DNA from: Dipteris shenzhenensis
Lineage: Eukaryota > Polypodiophyta > Polypodiopsida > Gleicheniales
Assembly: GCA_047967505.1 (NCBI GenBank)
Contig: CM106540.1
Length of the DNA: 64,000 nucleotides
Reading direction: 5' to 3' (one strand)
The notes under the pieces: model-generated
Databases searched by the model: none
Seen by the model: only the letters and a program-made list of their open reading frames with translations
Told to the model about the DNA's origin: nothing
Position numbers and translations under genes: made by a program
Shown: in pieces, positions 33,537 to 44,334 of the stretch
How positions within the stretch are numbered: position 1 is the first letter of the stretch
Layout: each line of letters starts with the position of its first letter

Positions 33537-34170
33537 GGGAGGGGAAAGGGAGGGAAGGGCAATGTAAGGAAGGGGGAAGCGGAGAGCAAGGAGAGGGAGG
33601 AAGGGGAGGGGAGAGAAGGGAAATGGGGATGGGGAGGGGAGGGAAAGGGAGAGGGGTGAGGAAGGGGGAAGGGGAGAGGAGGGGAGGGAGGAAGGGGAAG
33701 GGAGGTGAGGAGAATGGGGAGGGGGAGGGGGAGGGAAGGGAAAGGGAGAGGGGTGAGGAAGGGAAGGGGAGGGGAAGGGGGATGGGGAGGGGTAGGGTAG
33801 GGGAGGGGAGTGTGGGAGGGGGAGGGGAAGGGGAAGGGAGGGATGAGGTGAAGGGAGGGGTGTGGGGGGGGGAAAGGAAGGGGGAAGGGGAGGGGGGAGG
33901 GGAGGGGAAGGGGGAAGGGGAGGGGAGGGAAGGGTGAAGGGGAGGGGGGAAGTGGGAGGGGGGGGGGGGGGGGGGGGGGGAGGGGAGGGGTGGGGGAGGG
34001 GGGGAGGGTGAAGGGGAAGGGGAGGGGAGGGGGAGGGGGAAGGGGATTTAGGGGGGGGGGGGGGGGGGTGAGGTGAAGGGGAGGGGTGAGGAGGGGAAGG
34101 AAGGGGGAAGGGGAGGGGAGGTGAAGGGGAGGGGGGGATGGTAGGGGTGAGGTGAGGCGAGGGGTGAGGG
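33383..34170 (+). repeat. Polypurine (GGGGA/GGGAA) tract with long G runs
   Basis: For about 790 bp the + strand is almost wholly G and A, in variable GGGGA, GGGAA, GAGA and GGGGGA units. It includes G runs of 23 (33958-33980) and 18 (34051-34068). Frames through it encode only Gly/Glu/Arg/Lys and are not genes. Such sequence can form triplex or G-quadruplex structures and is prone to slippage; run lengths may also be affected by sequencing error. Its right end lies inside the Copia-A LTR. Confidence 0.9.
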
Positions 34171-34354
34171 GGGTTAGGGCATCTAACCCTTTCCTTTATA
34201 GCACTCTATTAGGTTAGTGCTATGCACATATGATCACGTGATGTTGAGCGTGATCTCTCAATACCTTCCCTCAAGATCAACATCATGAAGTAGGCCTTCC
34301 CTCAAGATGATGATTCTGGGGAATCGAAGAAGGACTGAACATTACATTCCATCA
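34171..34354 (-). repeat. 3' LTR of Copia-A, first part only
   Basis: The minus strand from 34354 matches the start of the Copia-C LTR (TGATGGAATGTAATG..., TTGAGGGAAGGCCTACTTC). The match ends at the GGGTTAGATGCCCTAACCC hairpin, where the polypurine tract begins. The second half of the LTR is missing. It also lacks about 19 bp (one copy of the CATCACGTGATCATATGTG-like unit) relative to Copia-C. Confidence 0.8.
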
Positions 34355-34777
34355 CACCCTTTTAATGGGAATGTCCTTCCTCTGCGTCAAACCAAGAGCT
34401 TGTCGATGTTTCTCAAAAAGCTCTTTATCGAGTGGTTTGGTAAAGATGTCTGCAACATTCTCTTTGCTATCACAATGCTGCAGTGTGATGTCCCCAAGTA
34501 ACACTCTTTCTCTGATGAAGTGCTTTCTGACATCAATGTGCTTTGTCCTGGAGTGATATAGTGGATTCTTGGCCAATGCTTGAGCCGATTGATTATCACA
34601 GTATATTGTTGCTGGCTTTGATTCATCAAAGTAATCTATTTCTGACAATAGTCTTCTGAGCCATATAGCCTCACATGCACCTGTAGTGAGTGCTCTATAT
34701 TTTGCTTCAGTCAAAGACAATGAAACAGTTGGATGTTTGTTTGACAACCATGATATAGCACCTTGACAAAGGAAAAA
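34352..34777 (-). pseudogene. Copia-A RNase H C-terminal part
   Basis: The minus strand encodes GAISWLSNKHPTVSLSLTEA, then TIYCDNQSAQALAKNPLYHS and ENVADIFTKPLDKELFEKH, closely matching Copia-C at 61920-62333. As in Copia-C the stop codon is the first TGA of the LTR. The frame is cut at 34777/34778 by Copia-B and continues at 40063. Within this piece the frame is open. Confidence 0.9.
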
Positions 34778-34927
34778 TGATGGAGAGGAGATCTTATCAG
34801 AGAGCAACAAAGAAAGGGAGAACACCGGAAAATGGTGGGTGCTAACTCACCCAGATCAAGGTAAGCTCTTATTATGTATGTATGGTACAAAGGGGTATAG
34901 ATTGGGCCATTGGCCTCTACCCCAACA
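34778..34927 (-). repeat. 3' LTR of Copia-B
   Basis: On the minus strand it runs from TGTTGGGGTAGAGG to CTCCATCA. It is preceded on that strand by a purine-rich TTTAAGTGGGAGGT (34928-34941), the polypurine tract. Confidence 0.88.
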
Positions 34928-35009
34928 ACCTCCCACTTAAAGGCCAATGCGCCTTTAAGGGAGAAGATGGGCATCCTAATGTGATCCAACACCCATGATC
35001 CGACACCCA

Positions 35010-36235
35010 TCAACACTCTGTCATGTGCAAACCGCTTTGAGGAAAGACTCTTTGTAAGAAGATCTGCAGGGTTCTCATCTGTGTGAACCTTGACAAGCTA
35101 GATGCGCTTGTCCTCAATCACCTCTCTGATGAAGTGATACTTCACATCAATATGCTTTATCTTTGCATGGAAGATAGGATTCCGTCCCAACTGGATGGCA
35201 CTCTAACTATCACAGTGCAAAATTGGAACCTCTCCTGCAATGCTCAAGTCTCCCACTAGACAAGTAAGCCATATAGCTTCCTTGCATGCCTCAATGGCTA
35301 CAACGTACTTTGCCTCAGTGGTAGACAAAGTCGTACATGGCTGCAAATGAGAGACCCATGAAACTGCACCTCCAGTGAATGAGAAAACATATCCTGTAGT
35401 AGACCTCTTGGTGTCTACATTCCCTCCAAAATCAACATCTGCATATCCTACAACAGATGTGTCCTTCCTCCCAAAGAAAATGCACATGTTCTTTGTACCA
35501 TTCAAGTATCTCATGATACCTTTCATTGCCTCCCAATGCTTCTTGCCAGGATTTGCCATATACCTGCTAATAGCTCCCACTGCAAAGGCAATATCTGGAT
35601 GTGTAGCAACCATGGTATACATCAAGCTTCCTACTATGGATGCATATTAAGGTATCTTTGCCATTTCAGCCCGCTCCTCATCTGACTTAGGGCTGTCCGC
35701 TTAGCTGAGTTTCACATATAGAGGCAATGGGGTACTTATGGACTTCCCCCTCTCCATATTGAAACGCTCAAGTACCTTGCTAATGTACTCTTTCTGTGAT
35801 AAATGAAGGAGTTTCTTGTTCCTATCCCGAACAATCCTCATGCCAAGTATGTGACTGGCATCACCCAAATCCTTCATGTCAAAGGTCTCATGCAACCTTT
35901 TCTTCAAGGCATCCACATCTAAAGAGATTTCCCAGCAATAAGGATATCATCAACATATAAAATAAATAAGAAGGCTGCCATCTAATGCCTTCTTCATGTA
36001 GAGGAAATGATCTGTCTCACTCCGTGTGTACCCTTGGGATTGCATAAATGCATCAAACTTATGGTACCACTCCCTAGGAGCCTGCTTCAGCCCCCCCATA
36101 AAGACTTTTCTAAAGCTTGCATACCATAAGTTCTTTGCCTTGCACAACAAACCCCTCTGGCTGCTACATATAGATGTCCTCATGAAGATCTCCATGTAGA
36201 AAAGCTGTTTTTACATCCATTTGGACAAGCTCCAT
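35010..36235 (-). pseudogene. Copia-B RT (truncated) and RNase H
   Basis: RT begins at the block LVQMDVKTAFLHGDLHED directly after the integrase linker, so roughly the first 150-170 residues of RT are missing compared with Tork-1. It continues with KQAPREWYHKFDAFMQSQGY and the YVDD motif near 35955. 35916-35701 encodes HETFDMKDLGDASHILGMRI, and 35625-35203 RNase H (GGAVSWVSHLQPCTTLSTTE). TAG codons interrupt two places. The deletion alone would inactivate the enzyme. Confidence 0.8.
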
Positions 36236-36849
36236 GTCCTCTCTGGCAACCGCCTCTCATATGGTGGTTGTCCATCCTCCTGAAACACCAGTCTGCGTAT
36301 CTCAACAGTCTTCTCTAGCTTCTTGTGCATCTTGTTCTCATTAAAGATAATATCATGGCTGCGTACTATCTTCCTGGCATCTGGATCCCAAAATCGGTAT
36401 CCCATCTCGCATGAATCACCATATCTAAGAAAAATGCACTTCCTTGACTTTGGATCAAGCTTGCTGCATTTTTCCTTAGGGATATGAACATAAGCTTGAC
36501 AACCAAATACACGAAGATGCCCATAAGGTGGTGGATTGCCTGACCAAACCTCTTCTGGCACTTTCCCATCTAGTGCCTTGCTAGGCGATCTATTGATAAG
36601 ATGTAATGCTATCTTGATAGACTCAGCCCAAAAGGCATGAGGTAGCCGGCATTAGAAAGCATGCTTATATTCCTTTCTTGAATAGTTCTATTCATCTTCT
36701 CAACAACCCCATTCTGAGAAGGATTCTCAAGAGTAGTCAACTCCCGCTTGATGCCACGTAGCTCATAAAAATTATTAAATGCATAAAAGGTATACTCTCC
36801 TCCATTATTAGTGTGTAAGCATTTGAGATTCTTGCCCGACTAATTTTCA
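36211..36849 (-). pseudogene. Copia-B integrase C-terminal part
   Basis: The open frame 36561-36211 encodes PPPYGHLRVFGCQAYVHIPK, SRKCIFLRYGDSCEMGYRFW and VRSHDIIFNENKMH, the conserved end of a Copia integrase. Between 36850 and 36580 the core is read in pieces (MNRTIQER-like sequence). The frame then jumps directly to the middle of RT. Confidence 0.8.
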
Positions 36850-37749
36850 GCAAATGCTAAGAAATTTTGAAATGCATCAAAGACATCACTCTTATTCTAA
36901 AGAGGATAGACCCACACTTTCTGTGTAGCATCACATCAATGAAAGTAGCAAAGTAAGAAGCACCACCCAATGAGACAGTAGGCATAGATCCACACACATC
37001 ACTGTGAACCAACTCCAATGGTTCAAGCCTCTTCTTGCCCAAAAATTTTTTATGTGAAGACCGTGTTTGCTTCCGATACATGCAATGCTCACACATGCTA
37101 AAATCTAAAAAATTAAACACGGGAACATACTGCAAACCAGAAAGTATCTTCATTCCTGTCATGCTCATGTGTCCCAACTGATGATGCCACAAAGAGGCGG
37201 ATGGCTGCTCGATCACATTGATCACATTATCTCTTATGCCTAACGCATGCATTGAGTACATCGTTCCATGCTTGGAACCTCTAGCAGTCACAAGTGACCC
37301 TTTGCTAATTTCCATGTATTGTTGCCAAAAAACACATGATAGCCATCATCATCAAGCTGTCCCATACTTATCAAGCTATTTTTCAGACTTGGAACATGCC
37401 TAACATTCTTGAGTACAAATGTAGAACCATTAGGAAGAGACAAGTGAATATCTCCCACTCCAACAATGTCACATGGATAATCATTTCCAAGTCTGACGGT
37501 TCCTTTCCTTCCTGTATCATAAATGGTAAACCACTCCCTATGTGGAGTGACATGGAAAGATGTTGTTGAGTCTAGTATCCAATTCTGTGACAATGCATCA
37601 TCACTAGTCACAAGAAAAGCATGCTCAAACACAGAGGCATAAAGAATGTCACCCTCATCACTATTGTTGCTTATGGCATTCACTTCCTCTATATTGACCA
37701 TGGATTTCTCTTCCTTCTTGGGCTGCACATTAGCTTTGCCTTTGTCTTT
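36850..37749 (-). pseudogene. Copia-B protease and integrase N-terminal part
   Basis: The minus strand reads NWILDSTTSFHVTPHREWF, the Copia protease region, but with D-S-T where the catalytic D-S/T-G is expected. Then come VRHVPSLKNSLISMGQLDDD, the pre-integrase zinc region SLWHHQLGHMSMTGMKIL with CEHCMYRKQ, and the core start LVHSDVCGSMPTVSLGGASY. A TAG in the stretch AEN-stop-SGKNLKC (near 36841) breaks the core. Confidence 0.8.
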
Positions 37750-38526
37750 ATTGTTCTTCCATTTGTAGAGCAATCCTTTTTGAAATGACCTTTCTTCCCA
37801 CAGTAGAAGCATTCCAAATCCTTTTGACATGGGATTTTTCTCTAGATTTGCTTCTAGACTTGCTTGTATTTTTGTCCTGGTATTTCCCCCTGGAATATGA
37901 CCTCCCTCTCACATTGAGAGCACTTGAACTTTTAGTTCAAGCACTGTTCTTTCCATTTACCTCCTCAGTGAGAAAGCTACTCTCAACATCACTACTTGTT
38001 AGGCCTCCTGCATGGGTTGAATTGCTTATAGTAGTCCTAAAAGTGTCCCAACTTTTAGGAAGGGTGACCAATAAGAACATTGCCTTAGCTGAGTTATCAA
38101 AGGCAATTTTCTGAGCTGAAAGTTGACTTGTATTAAACTCATTTAAATGGCTAGACATTGAAGTCCCTTCTTCCATGCGAAGATCTATGAGTTTTTTCAG
38201 CCAATACACTTGACAAGCGGCACTCTGCTTCTCATAAAGATCATGCAGTTCTTTGTCCACACACCATAGGCACCACTTGCAGTATCTTTCACATTGAAAC
38301 ACACGGATTTTGAAAGTGTGAGCATGATCGTGGAGCGTGCAAGCTCATCCAATTCCTTCCACTCTTCATCATCCTCCCAATCCTCTGGCTTTATGCCTTT
38401 GCATTTTATAGGCTTTACTTGCTTCTTCTACACCAGAACATTATAGATTTGCTCTTTCCAATAGGAGAAGTTTGTGCCATCCAACTTCTCAATGTTAAAC
38501 AATGCATTCTCTGATGCTGAAGCCAT
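37750..38526 (-). pseudogene. Copia-B gag with zinc knuckle
   Basis: The frame starts at 38526 with MASASENALFNIEKLDGTNF and SYWKEQIYNVLV, the Copia gag start, then a stop. It continues, with frame changes, through 38302-37937 (TSMSSHLNEFNTSQLSAQKI, LPKSWDTFRTTISNS) to a CX2CX4HX4C knuckle near 37815 (CFYCGKKGHFKKDC). At least three breaks are present. Confidence 0.8.
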
Positions 38527-39893
38527 CACAATGGATGACCAAACAACCAAGATACACTGCACCAATGTACCAAACTCAAGCCCAAAAAATATCAATTGCA
38601 ATGACAATAGCCACATTGTCACTGTCACAAATACATGTTCTGCTGTAAGTGACCTCAAGGCATCCCAAAACTAGCCAATAGCTTTTGCACGGTAGCTCCG
38701 ATGCAAAAAGTATAAACAGAAGAAATGTAGCTTGTAGGAAACTCTACAACTTCTTAGTTTATAGCAGTCCAAAATCCTTACAGATTTCCTTATATCTACT
38801 GTTGGAAGCCACCACCTACAAACATTTACTGCTGTAATAATAGTTAGCAACAGTTTTGGCATGTTTTGAACTATCAATATCTTCCCAACCGTAACTTGGT
38901 TGCCTTTGTTGTAAATACCAATGTTGTAGACAACCAATAGATCTACAAACTTCTAGTTTACTATAGGTCCAAATTCATTATGGATTTTTTGATATTCATT
39001 GCTGAAGATAGCCCCTTGCTCACTTTTTCTAGCTGTTGTCATAAGCTATCAAAACTGTAAATCACGGGCATACCAGGCATCATAACTTTTTCTCCAAATC
39101 TCGAATTGAAATGCTTTCAAAAACAAGATTATAGATTTGTCAAAAAAACTAAAACTTCTTAGTTCAACTCAGAATACAATTGCTCGTGGATTCTCTGATA
39201 TTCACTTCTGAAAACAGCCACCTGCTCACTTTTTACTGCTGTCACAAGACTTGAAACTGCCAATCACCAACTTTTCCTGAAACATTTGAGGCATAAACTC
39301 CAATGAAATAGCCCAACAATTCTGAAAATTATTGTCCAAAAAATTCCCTTAGTGGGAAGAGTATTGCACTCAAAAAATAATCCCTTCCTGGGATACAAGA
39401 CAACTTCAAAAAAACACTGCCCACTTATGCTCACTTTCTCAGCCAAACGAAGGCTCAAAATGCATCAATTGTAAGCAATCACTTTCAGCCAACCTTTGGC
39501 TTGATATGCATCATCTTAAAGGCATAAACCCAACTGAAATCTGAATGTACCAGCCGCCTTTGATCAACTGGAGTCCGCCACAAGCAAAATACGTTTTTGC
39601 TTTCGGGCCCCAAAAAAGCAACATCCAGTGGCTGGAATTGTAGAGCAACAGGTCGTTTTTGATCATAGATGGATAATATTCCTTCTCCCCCACTCAAACA
39701 AGGCAATAGACTACTGGAATAGTCGAGGCAACCTGATATATAAGGCTAAAACAGTAAAAACGAGCTAGTATATGTCAAAATAGAGCTCCCAGGGGCAGCC
39801 CACGGGCAGTAGGAGACTCCACGTAGCAAGTTCAGGCTCTTGGCACATCAACACCACAATGCTATAGTCTCCTTGTTGGCTTCGCTCAACCAA
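38527..39893 (-). other. Leader of Copia-B, no gene seen
   Basis: About 1.4 kb between primer site and gag start, with no recognisable protein. It resembles in length the leaders of the Tork-like copies (about 1.4 kb). Confidence 0.6.
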
Positions 39894-39905
39894 GCTCTGA
39901 TACTA
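39894..39905 (-). other. Primer binding site of Copia-B
   Basis: The minus strand reads TAGTATCAGAGC two bases after the LTR, one mismatch from the initiator Met site TGGTATCAGAGC. Confidence 0.75.
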
Positions 39906-39907
39906 GT

Positions 39908-40057
39908 TGATGGAGAGGAGGTCTTATCGGAGAGCAACAGAGAAAGGGGGAACACCAAAAAATGGTGGGTGCTAACTCACCCAGATCAAGGTAAGCTCTT
40001 ATTATGTATGTATGGTACAAAGGGGTATAGACTGGGCCATTGGCCTTTACCCCAATA
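39908..40057 (-). repeat. 5' LTR of Copia-B
   Basis: 150 bp, matching 34778-34927 with few differences (its outer end reads TATTGGGG on the minus strand instead of TGTTGGGG). It is unusually short for Copia. Confidence 0.88.
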
Positions 40058-40062
40058 AAAAA

Positions 40063-42080
40063 TGCATATCCCTGTGTCGATCTCCTGGTCTCATGATCTT
40101 CAGCATAGTTAGTGTCATTGTATCCATGCAACCGTGGTGGATTACTTCCTCTGTATTCTATCCCAAACTATCTTGTACCTTTGATGTATCTCAAGAATCT
40201 TTTGGTTGCATTCCAGTGAGAATGTTTTGGATTTGCTATAAACTGTGCTAGTGAGCTTACTGCATAACAAATATCTAGCTGTGTGATAGTCAGATATATA
40301 AGAGATCCGATGAGCTGCCTGTAGTACCTATCATTGACTGTAGGCTTTTCTAAATTTTTAGTAAGTTTCAAACTCTGTTCCATGGAAGTGGCTGCAATCT
40401 TGCAATCTGCCATATGAAACTTCTTCAGGATACTGTCAACATACTTGAGCTGACTCATAAAGGTGCTATCTGAATCTCTCCAGAACTCAATTCCAAGACA
40501 ATAGTGCATAAGTCCAAGATCTTAAATGTCAAACTCTACAAATAATTCTTGTTTCAATTTCTTGATAAAGCTATCATTGCTTCTGGTCACAATTAGATCA
40601 TCTACGTACAAAAGTGTAATAGTAATGTCTTCCCCTTGAACTTTGTAGTAGAGAGTATGATATGCATTGGACTTCATGTATCCCAGATCAGCAAAATACT
40701 TGTCCAACCTGCTGTACCAACTTCTGGGTGCTTGCTTAAGCCATAGAGACTTTTCTTAAGATGGCAAAGCTTATTCTGCTTTCCTGCTTCAACATAACCT
40801 ACTGGTTGTTGCATTCAGATTTCCTCTTCTAGGTAACCATTGAGAAATGCATTCTTGACATCGAGATGATACACATTCCATCTGCTGAGTGTTGCTAGTG
40901 ATATTAAGAACCACATGGAATCCATCTTTGCTACTGGAGCATAAGTCTCATCATAATCTTGACCATATTGCTGTGCAAATCCTTTTGCAACTAGTCTCGC
41001 TTTTTATCTTTGAATACTTCCATATGGATTGTACTTCACTTTGTATACCCATTTGTTTGCTATGGCCTTCTTTCCTAGTGGAAGGTCGCATAATTACCAA
41101 GTATTATTCTTATACAAAGCATCCATTTCTTCATTCATAGTAGTTTGCCATTTTGGCTTGTCTACTACCAGTGGCTCTTCTGTAGCCATGATGGTAGTCA
41201 TAAGAGCATAGTTGGTGTTTTCAACCTGAATTGCTTTGCCTTTCTGAGAATATGTCAATTTGGCTGGAGCTCTACTTTCCCTAGTAGACCATCTGAGCTA
41301 CTATGGCTCTGCTTGGGGTGTTTCTGGCAATTCTTGCTCTTCTTTATCAACCATTTCTGCAGAGGAATGTGAAATCAGTGTGTCTATCTCCTGTGTGTTT
41401 GAGGTTTTCCATTATGATTCCTCATCAAAGATTACACTTCTAGAGATAATGACCTTGCGGTTGATGGGATCATAAAACTTGTATGCTTTGCTTTCTTCAC
41501 TGTAGCCAACCATGATGCATTTGCGTGACTTCGCATCCAATTTCCTGTGATGATCATCATGTATGTGGGAACATGCTATGCAACCAAATATGCGGAGATG
41601 CCCAATGTGTGGCTTGTGTCCAGTGAATGCTTCATAATGTGTCATACCTTGAATCGGTTAGGTAGGAAGTCGATTAAGCAAATAGTTTGCAATGGCTATT
41701 ACTTCTGTCCAATACTGATTCAGAAGATGATTCTCACTAAGTATTGCTCTAGCACTGTCTGCTAAAGTACCATTCTTCCTTTTAGCTCTTGCATTCTGCT
41801 GAGGAGTATCTACACATGTTAATTGTCTTCGAATGTCGTGATTTTTGCAAAAGTTCATGAATGCTAAAGAAATGTATTCACCTCCTCTATCTGATCTCAT
41901 GACTTTGATCTTTCTGCCTATTTGGTTTTCTACCATGGCTTTGAATTCTTAAAATTTGGAAAACACTTCAGAGTTCTCTTTCAGAAAGTAGACCCAAGTA
42001 GACCCAACAATATCTGTTGTAGTCATCATTGAAAGTCAAGTAGTAAAGTGAACCATTGATGCTGCGGGTCTGGGCATAAC
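40063..42080 (-). pseudogene. Copia-A integrase core to RNase H
   Basis: The minus strand carries the integrase core end (41936-41658: GRKIKVMRSDRGGEYISLAF, then TPQQNARAKRKNGTLADSAR), the GHLRIFGCIACSHIHDDHHR block (41645-41412), RT (40707-40522 with LLYVDDLIVTRSNDSFIKKL) and the start of RNase H (40509-40168: TFMSQLKYVDSILKKFHMAD). It is close to Copia-C throughout but broken by frameshifts, for example one missing A in the GLKQAP motif near 40738. It is cut at 42080 by Tork-1. The N-terminal half and 5' LTR are not found in the window. Confidence 0.87.
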
Positions 42081-42251
42081 TGTGGGGGTTAAAGGTCACT
42101 GTGCCTTTACCCCAGTTATATACAATAGTCAAACACATATATAAATGAATGAAAAAGAAGATTAGGGTGGTTCTGCACCCACCAAAACTTGTGTGGCTCT
42201 TTGTCTCTCTCTCTCCTTCTTCCGTTCTTGCTTCCGTTTAGAGCACTCTCA
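42081..42251 (+). repeat. 5' LTR of Tork-1
   Basis: 171 bp, from TGTGGGGGTTAAAGG to GCACTCTCA, nearly identical to 48370-48549. It contains ACACATATATAAATG, a TATA-like box, and a CT-rich stretch that differs in length between the copies. Confidence 0.88.
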
Positions 42252-42253
42252 AC

Positions 42254-42265
42254 TGGTATCAGAGC
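42254..42265 (+). other. Primer binding site of Tork-1
   Basis: TGGTATCAGAGC lies two bases after the LTR; initiator Met tRNA type. Confidence 0.88.
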
Positions 42266-43639
42266 TCGGGTGATCTAGCTGAGCGTGCGTGAATGCTTGA
42301 AGCTCAGCAGCTCTATGGGAGGAAGGAGAAGCTCTGTGGGAAGCTTTGTGGGTGACTTTACTTGCATCCGAGTGTGCAGAGACCTTGGAGGAACCTTTGG
42401 ATAAGTCACTTTGGTTTTGCGAAGTGGTTTTGAGAGCCTGTTAAGTGTTTTCAAAGAAAAAGTTGTTTTTTGAGCTTTTCCCTGTTCCGTCGATGACAGA
42501 GACTCCATATTCACTTGTAGAGGCAACTATTGCTTGCTTTTGGTGTCCACTTCACTTCAGGAGCTTGGAAACACCTTCATTCTTGAATTTGGGATCATTT
42601 CATTGGATTTCTGACTCACTGTGTCAGTTTCTGCGTTTTTGGCCCAGGTGTTGGAACTCAAGTTTGGAGCAACCATTTCCAAATCTGTCAGTTCTGGTGG
42701 ACTCAGGAGGTCCTAAAACTTTATGTTGCTTATCATTCGCACTCCAGTGGAGTTTACAAACAGCTTGTTTCCAAAAACGTTTTTCAGTCCGTGTGTTGGA
42801 CCCAGTGATTGAGACCACGGTTTCCAAAACCGTCTGTCCCATTGCGTTCCGGATGCCCAAAAACCCCTACCTGTCAGTTCTTGCACGATTCGGTGGAGGA
42901 TTTTCAGAGTTATAGATCTCTATGTATTCGATTTCGTCTCTTTGTTATGCATTTTTCATTCTAAGGTTTTGAAACCTTAGATTTATGCCACATGGCAGTG
43001 GATAAGTGTTGACTCCCATTTCTCACTCATCGGTTGGGATTTTGGAGTTTTGGCAGAAGAGAGATATTTGCAGATTTTCTTGCTGAGTCCGATTATGCAA
43101 TGGCGCCCATGTTTTGAGGCATCTCAGGTTCTATTTTCAATAGCGGTCATTACCATGGGACTATGATTTCTTGAGCATACCTTATGCAGATCACTCTGGT
43201 TATAGTTTGAGCAGTGTGCGCTCATTCGTGGTGTGCATTGGGTTGCAGTGGATGATTTATAGGCCATTTGGATGCATTGCGGTCCTTATTGGATGCACTG
43301 ATAGGCCCAAATTGCCTTATGGGATGCTATTTTTATGGACGCTTTGCACATGGATGCTATTTTATGCTGAGGGACAGCTTTGACACATTGCAGGTGATGC
43401 ACTGATAGTGCTACGCTCTCTTGGATGAGATATTATTAATGCATATGCCAGTGGACGGTGTTTATGCTTGAGTCATTTGGCATTTTGGATTGCCATTGCA
43501 GTTGGCATTTTCTTTTGGGCTAGATTTGCTCATATGGATGCATAGTATATGCACATGAGTCAGATGCTTTGAGACATGAGTTTTGGTGATATTTCACTCT
43601 ATTGTGGCACTAGCATTTGGGATTTGCTTTGTTTGCATC
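42266..43639 (+). other. Leader of Tork-1
   Basis: About 1.37 kb, aligned with 48564-50019 in Tork-2. Open frames on both strands (for example 42445-42915 and 42860-42624) are partly shared between copies, but compensating indels change the protein in the middle, so I treat the region as untranslated. Confidence 0.6.
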
Positions 43640-44334
43640 ATGGCATCCTCTTCCATGTCTGAAAAGGAGTTTTTCAGCATTAAGAAGTTTGATGGGACAA
43701 ACTTTTCTTTGTGGAAAGGACAAATAAGGGATGTGCTTATTTAAAAGAAGCAGATTAAACCCTTGGCAGGGATTGAAGCTAAGCCTGCAAATATGTCTGA
43801 GGATGATTGGAATGAGTTGGATGCATTAGCAAAATCTACTATTAGACTTCATCTTGCAAAGTTAGTTTATTTCACAGTAGTAAATGAGCAGACTATGGAA
43901 GATTTGTGGAAGAAACTGTGTGCCACTTATGAAAGGGAAACTGCCTCTAATAAAGTTTACCTCATGAAGAGGTTGTTTGAGCTGCAGATGAAGGAAGGGG
44001 TCTCCATTGCTTCTCACTTAAATGAATTTAATATTATTTTCAGCCAGCTTCAGGCTCAGAAGATGAATTTTGATGCGGAGACTAAGGCAATATTTCTCTT
44101 ATGTTCATTGCCATCCTCATGGGATACCTTCCGTACAGCTGTCAGTAACTCTGCACCTGGTGGAGTACTGAAATTTGATGATGTTGTGGGTAGCTTGTTG
44201 GTCGAGGAGATTAGACGGAAGTCTATGGATGGCAACAAGCAGGATGTAGCCTTAAATGTGCAAAGGGGTAGATCACAGTTCAGGGGTCCCAAGAAAGAGG
44301 GAAGTCTCGTAGCAAATCCAGGGCACGGAACATT
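43640..44334 (+). pseudogene. Tork-1 gag, N-terminal part
   Basis: From MASSSMSEKEFFSIKKFDG the frame runs through DGTNFSLWKGQIRDVLI, a TAA at 43742 where Tork-2 has CAA (Gln), then a long UBN2-like domain (VYLMKRLFELQMKEGVSIAS, NEFNIIFSQLQAQKMNF, SLPSSWDTFRTAVSNSAPGG). A 3-bp deletion distinguishes it from Tork-2 near 44287, with frame loss just before the filler junction at 44334. The zinc knuckle resumes at 45801. Confidence 0.85.

Larger units (their letters stand above)
34778..40057 (-). mobile_element. Copia-B, complete nested LTR element
   Basis: The 5,280-bp element has 150-bp LTRs at 34778-34927 and 39908-40057 and the target duplication AAAAA (34773-34777 and 40058-40062). It is inserted within the RNase H of Copia-A in the same orientation. 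The order on the minus strand is 5' LTR, primer site, 1.4 kb leader, gag, protease, integrase, RT/RNase H, purine tract, 3' LTR. Its proteins resemble those of the two Tork-like copies at 42-52 kb. It is defective: frameshifts, a changed protease motif and a missing N-terminal part of RT. Confidence 0.88.

Noticed and set aside
33233-33937. Long Gly/Glu/Arg/Lys open frames on both strands
   Set aside because: They come from the polypurine tract, which lacks stop codons by composition. There is no domain and no codon structure.
42445-42915. Possible conserved leader ORF in Tork-1 (and 48863-49222 in Tork-2), with antisense frames
   Set aside because: The two copies are alike at DNA level, and the middle of the frame differs by compensating indels that change the protein, so there is no evidence of coding.
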